Assembly (NCBI GenBank): GCA_949316495.1
Contig: OX439001.1
Location: 32,753,020 to 32,817,019, forward strand
DNA: 64,000 bases
Reading direction: 5' to 3'
Source of the DNA: Amphiduros pacificus
Taxonomy: Eukaryota > Annelida > Polychaeta > Phyllodocida > Hesionidae
The notes beneath the pieces were generated by a model. It saw only the letters and a program-made list of their open reading frames with translations. It searched no databases and was not told where the DNA came from. Positions within the stretch are counted from its first letter, which is position 1; each line of letters starts with the position of its first letter. Below are positions 13,501 to 26,300 of this stretch, in pieces. Position numbers and translations under genes: made by a program.

Positions 13501-16500
13501 TTAGTTAAATTTGTATATGTTTCAGAATCAAAAGTTTCCATACCAATACCTTTTATATATATTTAAATTTGAATACTTTATTGGAAATTTTTTCCTTCTT
13601 ATCAATATAAATTTTGTGACATTAATATAACGAAGCAAACTAATTGCAAAAAAGGTTAAATTCAAAGGAAATTGCAATTGCATACTTACTGATGTTTGAT
13701 AGAGATTCTATCATTTTGTTGACTGTTATAATGATGTATTTCATTATTTAAAAAAAAAGTTAGATGTGCCTTGGGCATCTTGCTGTTTGATGTCTGTAAG
13801 CCGAGGGTGGCAGGAGAGTCGTTTTGTGTCTGTTCCGTATGTTTGCTTTCATTTATAACCTTGAGTGATACTGAGCGTTTTGTCTTCAGCTCCCACATGG
13901 GATGTTCCAATTATATCACACTTAATTAGTTAATGAGATTTCAAAAAGGAATTGCTTTGCTCAAAGAAAACAGAGGAGTGAAATGCGAGAGAAAGATTGG
14001 CAATGATATATAAGGGCTATTAGGCGAGCGATGATTAATACCAAGATGGTGACAGGGTTGTTTGTTAGATTCATCCACGCCTCTGTGTTGTTTCAAGATA
14101 CCGGGCTTTGGTATGAGCCTAAGCAGTTAAAGACTCTAGGATTTGGTATTCTTGTTGTATCAAAAAGAAATATGATCCCAGGCATTTCAATGGTAAGCTT
14201 TTATGATTTAGTAAGAGAGGAATATTGATTTTTTTTCTCTTCTATGAGTGAAAAAAAAAGCAAGATAAGGCTAAAACGGAACATAACGCGACTTCACTGC
14301 GGCCCTTTTGAGGTGACATGGTTGCTATAAAAAAAGAATTCTACTGATTATGAGTGCTACAATGCAGAGATAAAGAGAAATTATGACATGAGGAAAACCT
14401 CACAGAGGGTAATGGACATTCATCTGATTTTGTCATTACAGTCTGGATTCAAATCAGAAGGAGTAGCCGATACAAAGCTAGCATCGGCAACCATTATGAA
14501 ACACACATGATGTAATAGCACAGAATCATAACACAAAGTGTCCAAATAAATAGCTGCCAGGGGGTGTCATAATTACAAAGCCTTTCCATTTACTGACGGG
14601 CTTTGCATTATGGTGAGCGACCCCCCCTGGCATTTTTTTTTACTTATTCGGGGTGACATCCCCAGGGATGGGTGTCGGCCATGATTAATGTCCGACTATA
14701 CAAGATGTGTGCAATCCCACGATGGCCATTCCGATTCTGGGTAATTACTTGTTTGGCATATCGTAATTGGGTTGACCCAGTTATCAAAGCATCTCACAAT
14801 AGTAACACCATATTGTTGAGGCATGCAAGTGTAGATTCACCACCATCAGACCAATATAAGCATTAGTAATACGTCATCCCGGGGGCTGCCCCACGGGGCC
14901 CTCCTGACAAGCCTAATGCATAGCACAGGTTAACTGCACAGACAAAGTAGAATTTTTAAAAAAATGAAAACAAATTCAACAATCCAACAATCAGTACCTT
15001 CCATTTTAATTTAAGACAAACAAGTTTTTGTTTCAAACATTTATATTATAATTCACAGGAAAGTCTTAGAACACGGAATTTGTTTCAAGCAGAAGGATTA
15101 GATAGGTTGGCTCCTAGCCTGCGTGGCCTAATCTCAGAAATAGATGGCATACTGGGCCCTACTTGGCCATGATACCAAAAAATCAATGACAATGTGGACG
15201 TAGTGTTGTCACATATGCATTAAGGCTGTGTCAAAATGACGACCTTGATTGTGCACCCGTCAGACAACACTTCCTGTGGCATGATGGGAGTCGTTTAAAC
15301 AAAAATCAACTTACAAGTGTAATCATAGTAAGTGATAGTACATGATTGCATATCACAGACTGTGAAAAGATAAAACATGCAATATAAAACATGATGCTTC
15401 ATGAGTTAAATTATTGCAAAGTTATATTAATGCTACTTATTTGAGAATCTAGCCTAACTTAAGTACTTTGAAAGCAATTGCTTAATTGCATCATGGTCTT
15501 GCAAATGTTGGAATCAAAATATGATTCCCAATGACACAGTTATGGTTAATGTTATCAAATTCTGCGCATTTATATAATCATTTATGATAGATTTTTTCTT
15601 TGTCAGTTTTGAATCATTCATTTAATGGGGAAAATCTTTAATTATGAACACATTCTTAATTTTTTTTATCATTTGAAAACCTCCAACTCAGAAACATCAC
15701 CCAGCAAACTGAACAAAGGCATCTGGCTTAATTGGGGCCTCCATCCATCAAGGTGTGATAAATTTAACTCGCATTCAATATGGCATTATGGGATATTGAA
15801 AGGAAGGGTTGGGGTCGCAGCATGAAAATTGTTAGGAAGGCGATTGTTGGTCGCGGAATATGTGCATGAGTACTAATTAGAAAGAGAAAATGGCTGAAAG
15901 ATACGAGGCACAATGAGAAATGTCCTGAATAGAGCAGCACTGTTCATTTGATGTCTTGTTACAGACTGCAACTTGTCTGCATGTTATAGTTTTCTTCTCG
16001 TGCATTATTTTATTTCAAGTGTGAAATTCTCCAGCAATGATCCTTTCCTCAGATTGAATGAAGCTTCACTAGATTTACTTCAAAGAGATTGGATATTGTT
16101 GAAGTTTGTTGTTGTTTTTGTTGTTTTGTTTTTTTTAAATTTTTTTTTCTAAAATTAATTTGTTAGATTGAATTTGACAATTAAAATCTTCAGCTATAAA
16201 GCTTCTTGGAAGTATAAATTATTTCATAACATGTTGGATTAAATATCTTAATTTTCTTTTCATTTTTTTTCCGTATTCTGCTCTATTTAAAAGATTTGAA
16301 ACAAAATGTTAGGCCATAATTTCAAACTCATCAAGAATATTGCAGATTTGATTAGAATTTTTAATTGATATTTCATTTTAGTATTCCCTTTAAATCTTTC
16401 ATAATTGCATCCTTATTTCTCGTTCGTTTTCAAATCATTGTAAGCAAAACTACTTTAATCTGATGTTGAATTAATAACATGATTGTGGTGTATTATTTAA

Positions 16501-19500
16501 ATGATAACTTGATTGTTTTATCTCATTTACATTAGGTTGTTAATTTAGATTAATAAGAAATGAAATCTGTTAATTGCACATAAGCAGTATGATCCATAGT
16601 TTTATTCAAAAGCTAATATAGTAAACTCAATATGAAAAAATAAATTCCATTAATCATATTGAGTAATTGTTTCATTTTTTGTAATCATAAATAGCAGGAA
16701 CAGTGATCAACTATATATTTTTTTTGTTTTTTTACGTCCAGTGATTTATATCCATGGGTGTTTTATACCAGTTATAGATACCAAGAATTGTAAAAATGTT
16801 TGGACTGGATGATAGACAAACACACTTATGCGTTTTTTTTTACTTCAGTCCAATGGTTTGATCAGTAAACCATGAAATGGGAAAATTTTATGGGATTGAT
16901 CTGAATAAAAAAAAGCTTTGATATCAGTAGTCTGAACCTATTTTTCTTCATAATCAGTTGGAATACATTTCATATGAGATATGAGATATCTCATTCGAAT
17001 TACATTTTGAAAATTGATTTTGAAAGTACGCTTGACATTTAATAAATGGAAGTGATTGATAAAATCTCTCAGTGAATGAATGCTGTTCAACATCACCTGC
17101 TAAATGCTGCCTTGATTGAAGGTAACCCAGGGTAACCAGAAAACACTTTAGATTAGAATGAAATATGCTCCGATTTGATGACATGTCAGGTTTCAACTGC
17201 ATGCCTTTTTATAAGCTTTTGATTTTTTATAATCCCACCTGTGTACATAAAAGTCTAATCATTGCATTTTTTCATAAAACGTTTCTTTTAAACCTTGATA
17301 CTTGTCATATTGGTCGGCCATATTGCATCACAGCAGGTGAAGCTGGGGGGCTTTGTCAGTGGTGTAGGGGGCTTTGTTGATCTTGTTCATGTACATTTAT
17401 TGAGACATCTGCCATGCGTCTTCCTCGCGCTAGGTAGCACCCATTACCCCGGATTGGTAATCTGCTTCGCCTAAATATCTGCTCCAAACTAATCAGAAGT
17501 TTCTGATGGATTTTGAACTTCGTGTATGACAAGAAAATATCATTTCTGGTGATTGATTTTTCACTGCCACAACTAAGAAATCTTGTTTCAAATACGGAAG
17601 TTTTTGTCATATAAAAACCCCATAGTGGCTGGTAATTACCCATTAGATAGATGATAAAGATGGGAGGAGGACTAATTTAAAATCTAGTCACGAAGTGATA
17701 GGCTTGCAGAGCACTAATTGAGCTTTATAGTGATATCATTTTAGTGTCCCAAGAAAAAGGAGTTGTGCACTTTCGGGCAAAATGACTATAAAACTAAGAT
17801 CAAAGAAAAATGAAAGGGGAACTATGCAGCTTGTACATAACAGTGCTGTTTGATACATTGTCATGTAACACTACTGTGAACAAACAGTATCAGCAGTCTG
17901 ACAATAGGCATGCCAAGAATATGCAGTGCATGTTCATTTTTGTCTGTGTTCTTTGTAGTTTGCTAAGTGCCTTTTACCGGGTCAGACTGGGGCTGACTCA
18001 CAACGTGTCAGGCCCAAAGTGCTAATATTTTGATCACATTGAAATGAGGCTGAGCATGAAACAGCTCCATAATGGAATTATTAATTTGTGCAAGGACATT
18101 ACATAGAGGAGTACAATAGTGGTGTAATATTATAGCTCTCTTCAGGGGCACTGGACTGTATAAAATGTGCTTAGTGTTTGTTCCTGTCAGGCTATGCAAA
18201 ATATTGCTCTCTCTTCCAAAATATTGTGAACCTTTAAAATAAATTTTATGAGAATCTGTAAATTACTAATTTCAGCATGATTGAAATTTAAATAGAAGAG
18301 AAATGCTCTTTTCAATAAGTAGGAAACAAATAATGAATGGTGCCCCAGAAATTAAGCTGTGAAAAGAGACCAAATTGAGTTTTTAGAAGTTGACCATTTC
18401 AAATTGGGAGCAGCCTAAAAGGTTACATTAGCATTTTCAATGGAATTGATTGAAATATAAAAATGTATATAACCTTCACAAGGTTTATAAATTATTGCAC
18501 ACAATAACCGATTTTAAAAATAACAGTGGCAGTTTTTGATCGGATTAGCTTGCATTATTAAGTTTTTATTTTATTAATGCTCAAAATGGCATGGCCTCAA
18601 AACATGAGTAGTTAATATAAATATGTATTGTTGGCCCATTTATTATTTGAGAAAGGATCGAGAAGTGATGAAATTATGAGAGATCTGTAATATTTATGAG
18701 CCAGGCCTGCAATCACAGTGGAGAGGCTAGTTATTGCCAAAAAATCCCTGATCACCCATGATAGGGCTTCAATTTATGCTATTTGCATCATTTGGAAGAG
18801 ACAGGCTTTAGTGACATAAAAGTGTGTAATCATGAATAAAACTCTGATAAAAAGAGAGGTGTCGTTGAGTAGCAAAGCAACATCAAAGTGCCATCTTAGG
18901 TTTTCTCTGTTAAACCTCCTCTGTGTGTTCATTAGAATTGACTTTGTTATCAGAGTCTTCAGATGGATCAATGGGAAAAAACGCCTCTGAAAAACACACC
19001 CATATAATTATGCAAAAATCAATGTTTATTTTTGAAAGTGACGAGATGAAAAAAGAGGCTCTTTGTAAATTGAGTTGTTTTATTTTAGTCAGTTAGAATT
19101 GCTCCAAAGCTGGTTGTGGGCAATTGCAGAGGGGAGGAGTAGGGATAATTTTCTCACATGTGACAGATATTTCACTTGGCTCATATTGTCAAAAAGAGTG
19201 TATCGGCAGAAAGAGAAAGAGCAATATTGAAAATATCTGCCAGAATAATGACATTTATATCAGGCCCTCGACATCTCTTATACGCCAACATCCATCATTT
19301 ATTAAATTGTGGCAGAGCATTGCATTCCTGGTCGGCATGTTTCCCCGGCTTTGTGCTCAGTACTTTAGCTGCCAAGAGAAGACTGCCATGAAAAGATGTG
19401 CGAGACAGCAATATAATGAAATATAATATCATAATTGCTAGTGAAGTCTTCCATTTATGAAATTACTCACAAATTCAAAACCTCAGTTCTCCTCTTTTTA

Positions 19501-22500
19501 TGCATATCAAGCTGCTAACAGAATGAGATTGAGTGGTGAAAAATTTCCCGTAATGGCACTGATTGAACACAAAAAACGGGATTTGATTATGATTGAATTC
19601 CTATTTTAGCTTTCGTCATTTTCTTGTTTTTAATGGGTAAATTTCATGATGAGTTGAAGTTTACATGAATGTTAATAAAAGTTTTACTTTGATCTGAATG
19701 ATTAAAGATCTCAATTTATAATTAGAGTGTTTAGAATTATAGTTTGGAATTAAGAAAAGTACTAATAAAGGCAAGAGACTTTTGACTTTTTCCGTAATGG
19801 GCTCCAAGAGGCATATACAGGACACTATCCTCGATTTCAGAGAAGATTGCATATATTTTTGACAGTAACTTGACACCAACAGAATGGATTACAGATATTT
19901 GGTGGGGCAATCGTAAATATGACTGTAGTTTAGCCTTATTGGGCGTGGGGGGTCTGGGGGGCCAATTTGTGGGATAATTTGGACGATTGTTGATCCACAG
20001 GTGTAAAGTAAGGTGGAGACATATTGTTCACCTTCACACAATGTGCTGCCAACCCAAGTTCTTGTCGAATGACATCTGGCATAGGAGAGGTCACAGGGTC
20101 GTGTGATTACAAAGCAGCGCAGCAGCAAGGTGTCAATTTGTGTGTGATTGGGTACTAATGACGGCCTTCGGGGGACCAGTCCAAACAGCAGGAATCAAGC
20201 TGCCCCCGTCCTGGGACCAGTTTAAGGGTGCAATTCTATGGTTCTTCAAGCAAGAGATGGTTGGTTGGCGAGATAAGAAACACACACCGGAAACATAGGA
20301 AGTGGTGATATAGGCAGGGGAATCTAGGCATACTCACACCATACAGATCTCAGTTAGTCATGATAAGTGCACGAGTTGGTTCTCATGGTTCTACAAACAA
20401 GGCAGTGATTCCCTTCAAGAACTCTCGTGTTAACAAAGAAATATTAGTGAAAAAAAGTGATTTATGCCATGACCACTACAACAGCATTGATAGGATTTGG
20501 TGAAATCAATATGAATGCAATGGTATTTGTGATTGGTTGATGTTGGCAGATATAAGGTGAGTGTCAAGATTATAGAGCAGTCACTGAATCCAATATTCCA
20601 AAATGACCTTGCTGATATCCCCGTAATGTCATGTGCCCACTGCTCGTCATCATGCTCAGTTAGAAAATATTAGTTTCATGCAATATCCTTGAACATCACA
20701 TTCTGTCATGATCATTTATGGTTACACATCCATCTACTCTCTATGCTGCTATATCAGACATGGTTTAACCAGTAAAACACATATGTGGTTTGTGAACTAT
20801 GAGTTTTTATATTTATATCTTAATCATATGTCCATATGTCATCTTAACTACAATGCTGGGCAAACCCATAATTCTAATCTTCATAATTTTCATGATTTTT
20901 CTTTGTATTGTTATGAAAAGAATTTAACTGAATAAATATGACAATTTAATGTGAAATCAAAATAAGCAAAACCCAGGTTCTTTGTTGTGCTGTACATATT
21001 GAATAATGATCCCAGAAATCTCCTGCTCTTGAGCTGTGAGGGAATCCCACCAACAGACATTAGCATATATTCATTTATTCCAAACAAATGATTAATTCCA
21101 CAGATTTATTGCAAAAAGCCAGCATCTGAGGCCAATTCCTTGTTTTAGAGAATGCTATTATACAAATGTTTTGCTATTGAAGTCATTGGATAAATATTAT
21201 AGAATGTCTGAGGTATTTTGTGCCTGTGTTTAGCACATAATCTTAACACAACAGACTCAGGGATGTTTCCATTGTTACTTGCAGATATTTGAAGGTGAAT
21301 ACCCTCTGTTTAGCAAGTCAAAATCCCAAACGGATGCAGGTTTTTTTTCCAATGACAAATGAAACCATATACCACTACATCATTATTTAAAGGATGTTCC
21401 TTTGAAATTATTCGGAATTTCTGTATGCAAAACTTGCCAAGAAAAAAGGCAAAGTTGTCTTTAAACTTGTCATAAATGCACAGACGTGTGTCTTGAAATC
21501 ATAATCTTTTTTTCCCATCTCACAAAGACCTTCACAACATATAAGAATCCATCAGAGAAGCCTAAGTCACTTTGATAACAGAAACGAGAAACTTTGACGA
21601 GTAACAACAAAATCATCATTACCGTCTTTGATTGAGGAAGCTACAAACTTTACCTCCCAGGTGACAGTTGATACTTGATGTTCAAGGCTCTTGTACTATC
21701 ACAATCATACACCTCTCTGTAAAGGGAAAAAACTTGAGAATTGGTTAACCACAAACGTGGTTTGGTAGTATTTAGTTCTTTTCCATTATGATGGTCTCAT
21801 TGATGAGTGTAGCTTGGAGTCTCTCGTTACACTACCTGTCACAGGTGTGAACGGTGCCAACTTGTGTTGCACACCTTTTGTAGTTTTTATATGTGAACTC
21901 TTTACGCTGTGTGACATTTTATTCTATTTCACCAGTAAAAATACATGCACATAAGGTACCATTGAAAAAATGTCAACTTTTTTAAGATGTGTCTTTTTCT
22001 TCTTTTTTCTTTTATTCTTTTTTTTAAAATCAGAAACAATAAATAAAACCCAAAAAGATTGAATAAAATTAATATTGAATATCACAGAGAGAATATTTTA
22101 CAAGATTTTCACTCCAGATCAAAGTTAATGGAAATCTTTGGTAAATATTGAATGGCTTTTGATAAGCACAATTCAAAGACATTTTAATGATTAATTCGGT
22201 TGTGTTTGTGCGACCATTCAGCTGTCGGATGTATAGAATTTCTCCATGTTTACATGATCTTCCTCACTTTTCAGCCATGTTTTGGCAAGACCCTCCTTAA
22301 TGAAATTGTGTACCTTTGCTGGGCACCAATCAGAATATTTGCTCACATTCATATTGCTAAATTAATATATTGATCCAACCACAAGTTCCCACCTTATCGC
22401 TGATATATATATTCATTGCAAGAATATTCCCCATTAACAATATTTCATGGACTTGTATTGCAAAGGGCTGCTCAAGCTGACCTTTAATCATTACTTAAAA

Positions 22501-23298
22501 TAAAAAGGACAAGAAAGATGTATTTTATTGAAAAAGTAAGAAGAATTTGGATGTTAAATGAGTCAGTAGTTGGCATATTGATGATAATCAAGTGTGCTCA
22601 CACCTGCCTCAGTTTGAATTGCCCCTGATAACGTTCCCAGGGATTTCACAGGAAGTTATTGGCTGATTTGGCTGATCCTCATTTGAGGTTTAGGGGGTAA
22701 ACTTAAGCACAATAAGTAGGGGTGAGATTGGTGGGGGTGAATTGTCTGGTTTTGTGGGAAGATGATAATGATGGATGATAGTGGGATGACAGACATATGT
22801 CACATTGAGGTCGTCTGCCTTGTAATTGACCTCCACGGATATATCTTACTTGTTTAACCCCTTCACTACAATAACTTGAAATGTTTTATTTTTTTAATGT
22901 AAATGATTGCATGGGCATATCATATGGACTATCATTGCTCCTATAAAAATGGTGTTGAATGTAGCTTTTATCATTTGTGTTATAATGTTACTTTCATTTT
23001 ACTTGGCCCAGAAATAAGACAAGCACTATTAAAGTAGATGTTATAAAGATGGGTATGCCGATGTGTGGACGGTCATAAAAAGAAGATTGCCTAATTTGCT
23101 GCCAGACACAACTGGCACAACATTGTGACAAATTACAGATGTGGGTATGAGAAATCACTTAATTGGGGGAATCTTGATGGATTTTACGAGCCTCAATAGG
23201 TAATGGTCAGTTATTCTGAAGCAGGTTAGTCGTGGAAGAGACGTGCAACTGACAGATCACACCATCTGCTTGTGTGGTTCAGTTGTGAAAACCGGCAG

Positions 23299-23341
<43 letters not shown>

Positions 23342-26300
23342 ATATAAATATATGTATGTATGAACATATATTTTGATTTTTTTCTCAGTATACATTAAAA
23401 AAAATCTTTGTGATTAATATGAATATATTTTGTTGGGGAGAAACCCATTTGTTGTATTTTTTAACAAATTTTGAAATTTCATCATCCTCTTAGATATCAT
23501 AAGTTTGTGACACTGGATAGAAAAGAAGTTTGAAATCAAACCTACTGTAATGAAAATAATCAGTTTCGAATTGGTGTAAAAAGATTTCAGGCAAAAGAGC
23601 TGTCTGGCACTCAGGCTAATAAAATGATTTAATTAGATCTTTGTATTTATATATGTCATGGGGATAGGTTTTAATGCCATTGTGGTGGTTCGGGATTGTG
23701 AGGACCATATAGCTAATTAAGCATATTAAAGTGAGGCTTCTCTTATCTTGCGATTAATGGTCAAACGTATTGGCTAATAATGCGGCCACAATCAGATGAC
23801 AGCTAATCAGATCTGTGGCCACCAAAGGATTAACTCTATATATGGTATGGCTTCTTATTTCTAATCAGAAAAATGCTTTTTTTTTTTTACTTTTTTGGAA
23901 ACTCTAAGTAAATATCATTATTTCTTATAATAAAAATATAAAAATGAATTTATTTTCAAAATCTTAAATATCTTCATCTCATTTAGTTATGTGTTTGGCA
24001 ATTCGATTAATTTCGTATTATAGTCAATACTAGATAGATTTATCACAATCAAGATGTTGCTAAAAAGAAAATAGTTGAAACATGTAAACCAGTAGAAGTT
24101 TAATAGGAATGAAGGAGGAACAATAGTGTGGGTATGGTTGACAACTGCCTGTGCCTGTTGTCCAGTGCTGGACATTTGTAAACATGGTGCAGTTGGTTAG
24201 TCCCACTAGTGTGGGCATGGGTGATGATAGCCCCTCCCTGCAGTCCTACTTGACAGGTTATCTGACTTATGGCAGCTCAAGGGCTGTTAGATCCATTCTT
24301 ATGGGAGAGGGTGATGATGACCCAGCCCTGTATGCAGTCCTGTATGCAGTCCTGTATGCAGCCCTGTATGCAGCCCTGTATTCAGTCCTGTATGCAGTCC
24401 TGCATGCAGTCCTGTATGCAGTCCTGTATGCAGTCCTGTACATCCAAGGTTCACAGGATGTTAGAACAACGGGTGTGCTGGGATGTGCGGTTGTGCTGGG
24501 ATGAGTGGGTGGGCTGGGATGTGCGGTTGTGCTAGGATGAGTGGGTGGGCTGGGATGTGCGGTTGTGCTAGGATGAGTGGGTGGGCTGGGATGTGCGGTT
24601 GTGCTAGGATGAGTGGGTGGGCTGGGATGTGCGGGTGTGCTGGGATGAGTGGGTGGGCTGGGATGTGCGGGTGTGCTGGGATGGGCAACAGCAACCTGTC
24701 TCCACTGTTCATTACGAGGCACAAGCAGACTTGCGGGTCATGTGTGGTTAGTCCAGAAGGCATATCTTGGCAACAAGTGGTAAAGATGAGACTGTGGGTT
24801 AAGCAATGCATAATTAAAGTGTCATTTGCGAGGACTAATAGAGACATGGCAAGCTCTCTTAAAGACATACTTACAACTGGGCTATGGGCTTCAGGTCAAG
24901 TTGTGATGGTATGCTGTTCGGCAAGCACTTAACTTTCCCAAGATACACAATATCCATTTTATTTTTCCTCATCTGTTATTGTTAATTCATGTACACTTAA
25001 AGTTCAGTTATTCAGATTGAGGGTAATTGAGTCAATATAGCTATATTTTGATGAGCAAATCTAGATGAATTATTTGCAGTTGTGAATTAATGAAAAAACT
25101 GATTATTTTTAAGGTTATAGCCTTTACTTACATTTTCTAGTTTTGGCCTAAATATATGTTCTTCTGTCTTTGCAGACTTTCCATGCACCCAGTTTTGGTG
25201 AAGACGACTTCAGTTTAACACATTACGGAGTAGGTTCAATGACACAGCAGCCTGACGGGCTCTACCCGTCTCACCAACAACAGCACCAACAACAGCACCA
25301 ACAACAGCATCAACAACAGCATCAACAACAGCACCTGCAGAACCACCCAGCCTCAAGTAATAACCACACATTCCAGCAGCTTCTCTCCCATCCACCAATC
25401 ACATCATACAATCAAATGCCCAATGGGCACCACCAAAATCACTTAGACTCTTGGGGGCCCAAGTTTCCACCCCAGAATTTTGACATTCCAGATATTACTT
25501 CTAATAATTCACATTATACACCAAATAACTTTTATCATAAGCCACCACCAGGAGGTGTTTTATATAATAATTCAACCAGTCATCCTTTAGTAAACTCTCA
25601 GGCTCATATCACAACGATTGGCCAATCACAGGCTCCGTCACAAGTCAGACTGAACCAATCACAGCCCACCACACAGTTGGGACTAAGAGTGACAAGCCCA
25701 AATAATAACAATAACAACAATAACATGGACAATAGACAGACATCACCATCAGGATCAAACAATACCTCACCAGGCCGAGAAAGCTCAGAAGAAAGTAGTG
25801 ACGATAGCCTACCACTTTCCCAGGTTGGTAGAACATTACACCCGGGCACTAACTTGGTAAGCATTAAGGTTTAAGATTACCCTCATCGCTGTTGTGTTAG
25901 TGAGGTCTTTGTCATTGTGGTATTTTGTTTTATTTATTCCTGCTTTTTAGATATGAGGAATCAATATAGCTTTGGTGATAATTTGGTGAAGTTTCTTTAA
26001 ACAAAGAATTTAAGATATGATATTAATTAGACCTTGAAACATTGGCTCAAACTAACTTCACCAAGTTGTATCATCAGAGGGATTACAAGTTAGAATAGAA
26101 TAGAATAAGTTGCATTATATTTTTATTTGCTCTTTTAGTTAAAGTATATGATTGTTCTAATACTTCCAATTCCTTCTTGTGATTGAAAAAGAAAATAAAT
26201 GTTTTGTTCAATGATATTATTCTAATACTCTGTTTAAATCTAAAAAAAATAGGAGAAAAATGCTTTAGTCTGTTTAGGTGTCTATTTTATGATCATCAGT

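Larger units (their letters stand above)
7849..25175 (+). other. Large TOX intron, rich in complex non-coding sequence
   Basis: About 17.3 kb with no further exon that I can support. Several stretches are of high complexity, with homeodomain-like TAATTA/ATTA clusters and short palindromes (for example 14.4-14.9, 15.1-15.3, 17.3-17.5, 20.1-20.4 and 22.6-22.8 kb). This fits a regulatory, conserved-element-rich intron of a developmental gene, but conservation cannot be tested from one sequence. It also holds a hairpin (14555-14632), a TA/TG microsatellite (23300-23345) and two minisatellites near its 3' end, annotated separately. Confidence 0.6.

Noticed and set aside
24151-24932. Cys/Met/Gly or Pro/His-rich frames
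   Set aside because: Translation of the 12-bp and 36-bp arrays on both strands; no conserved domain.
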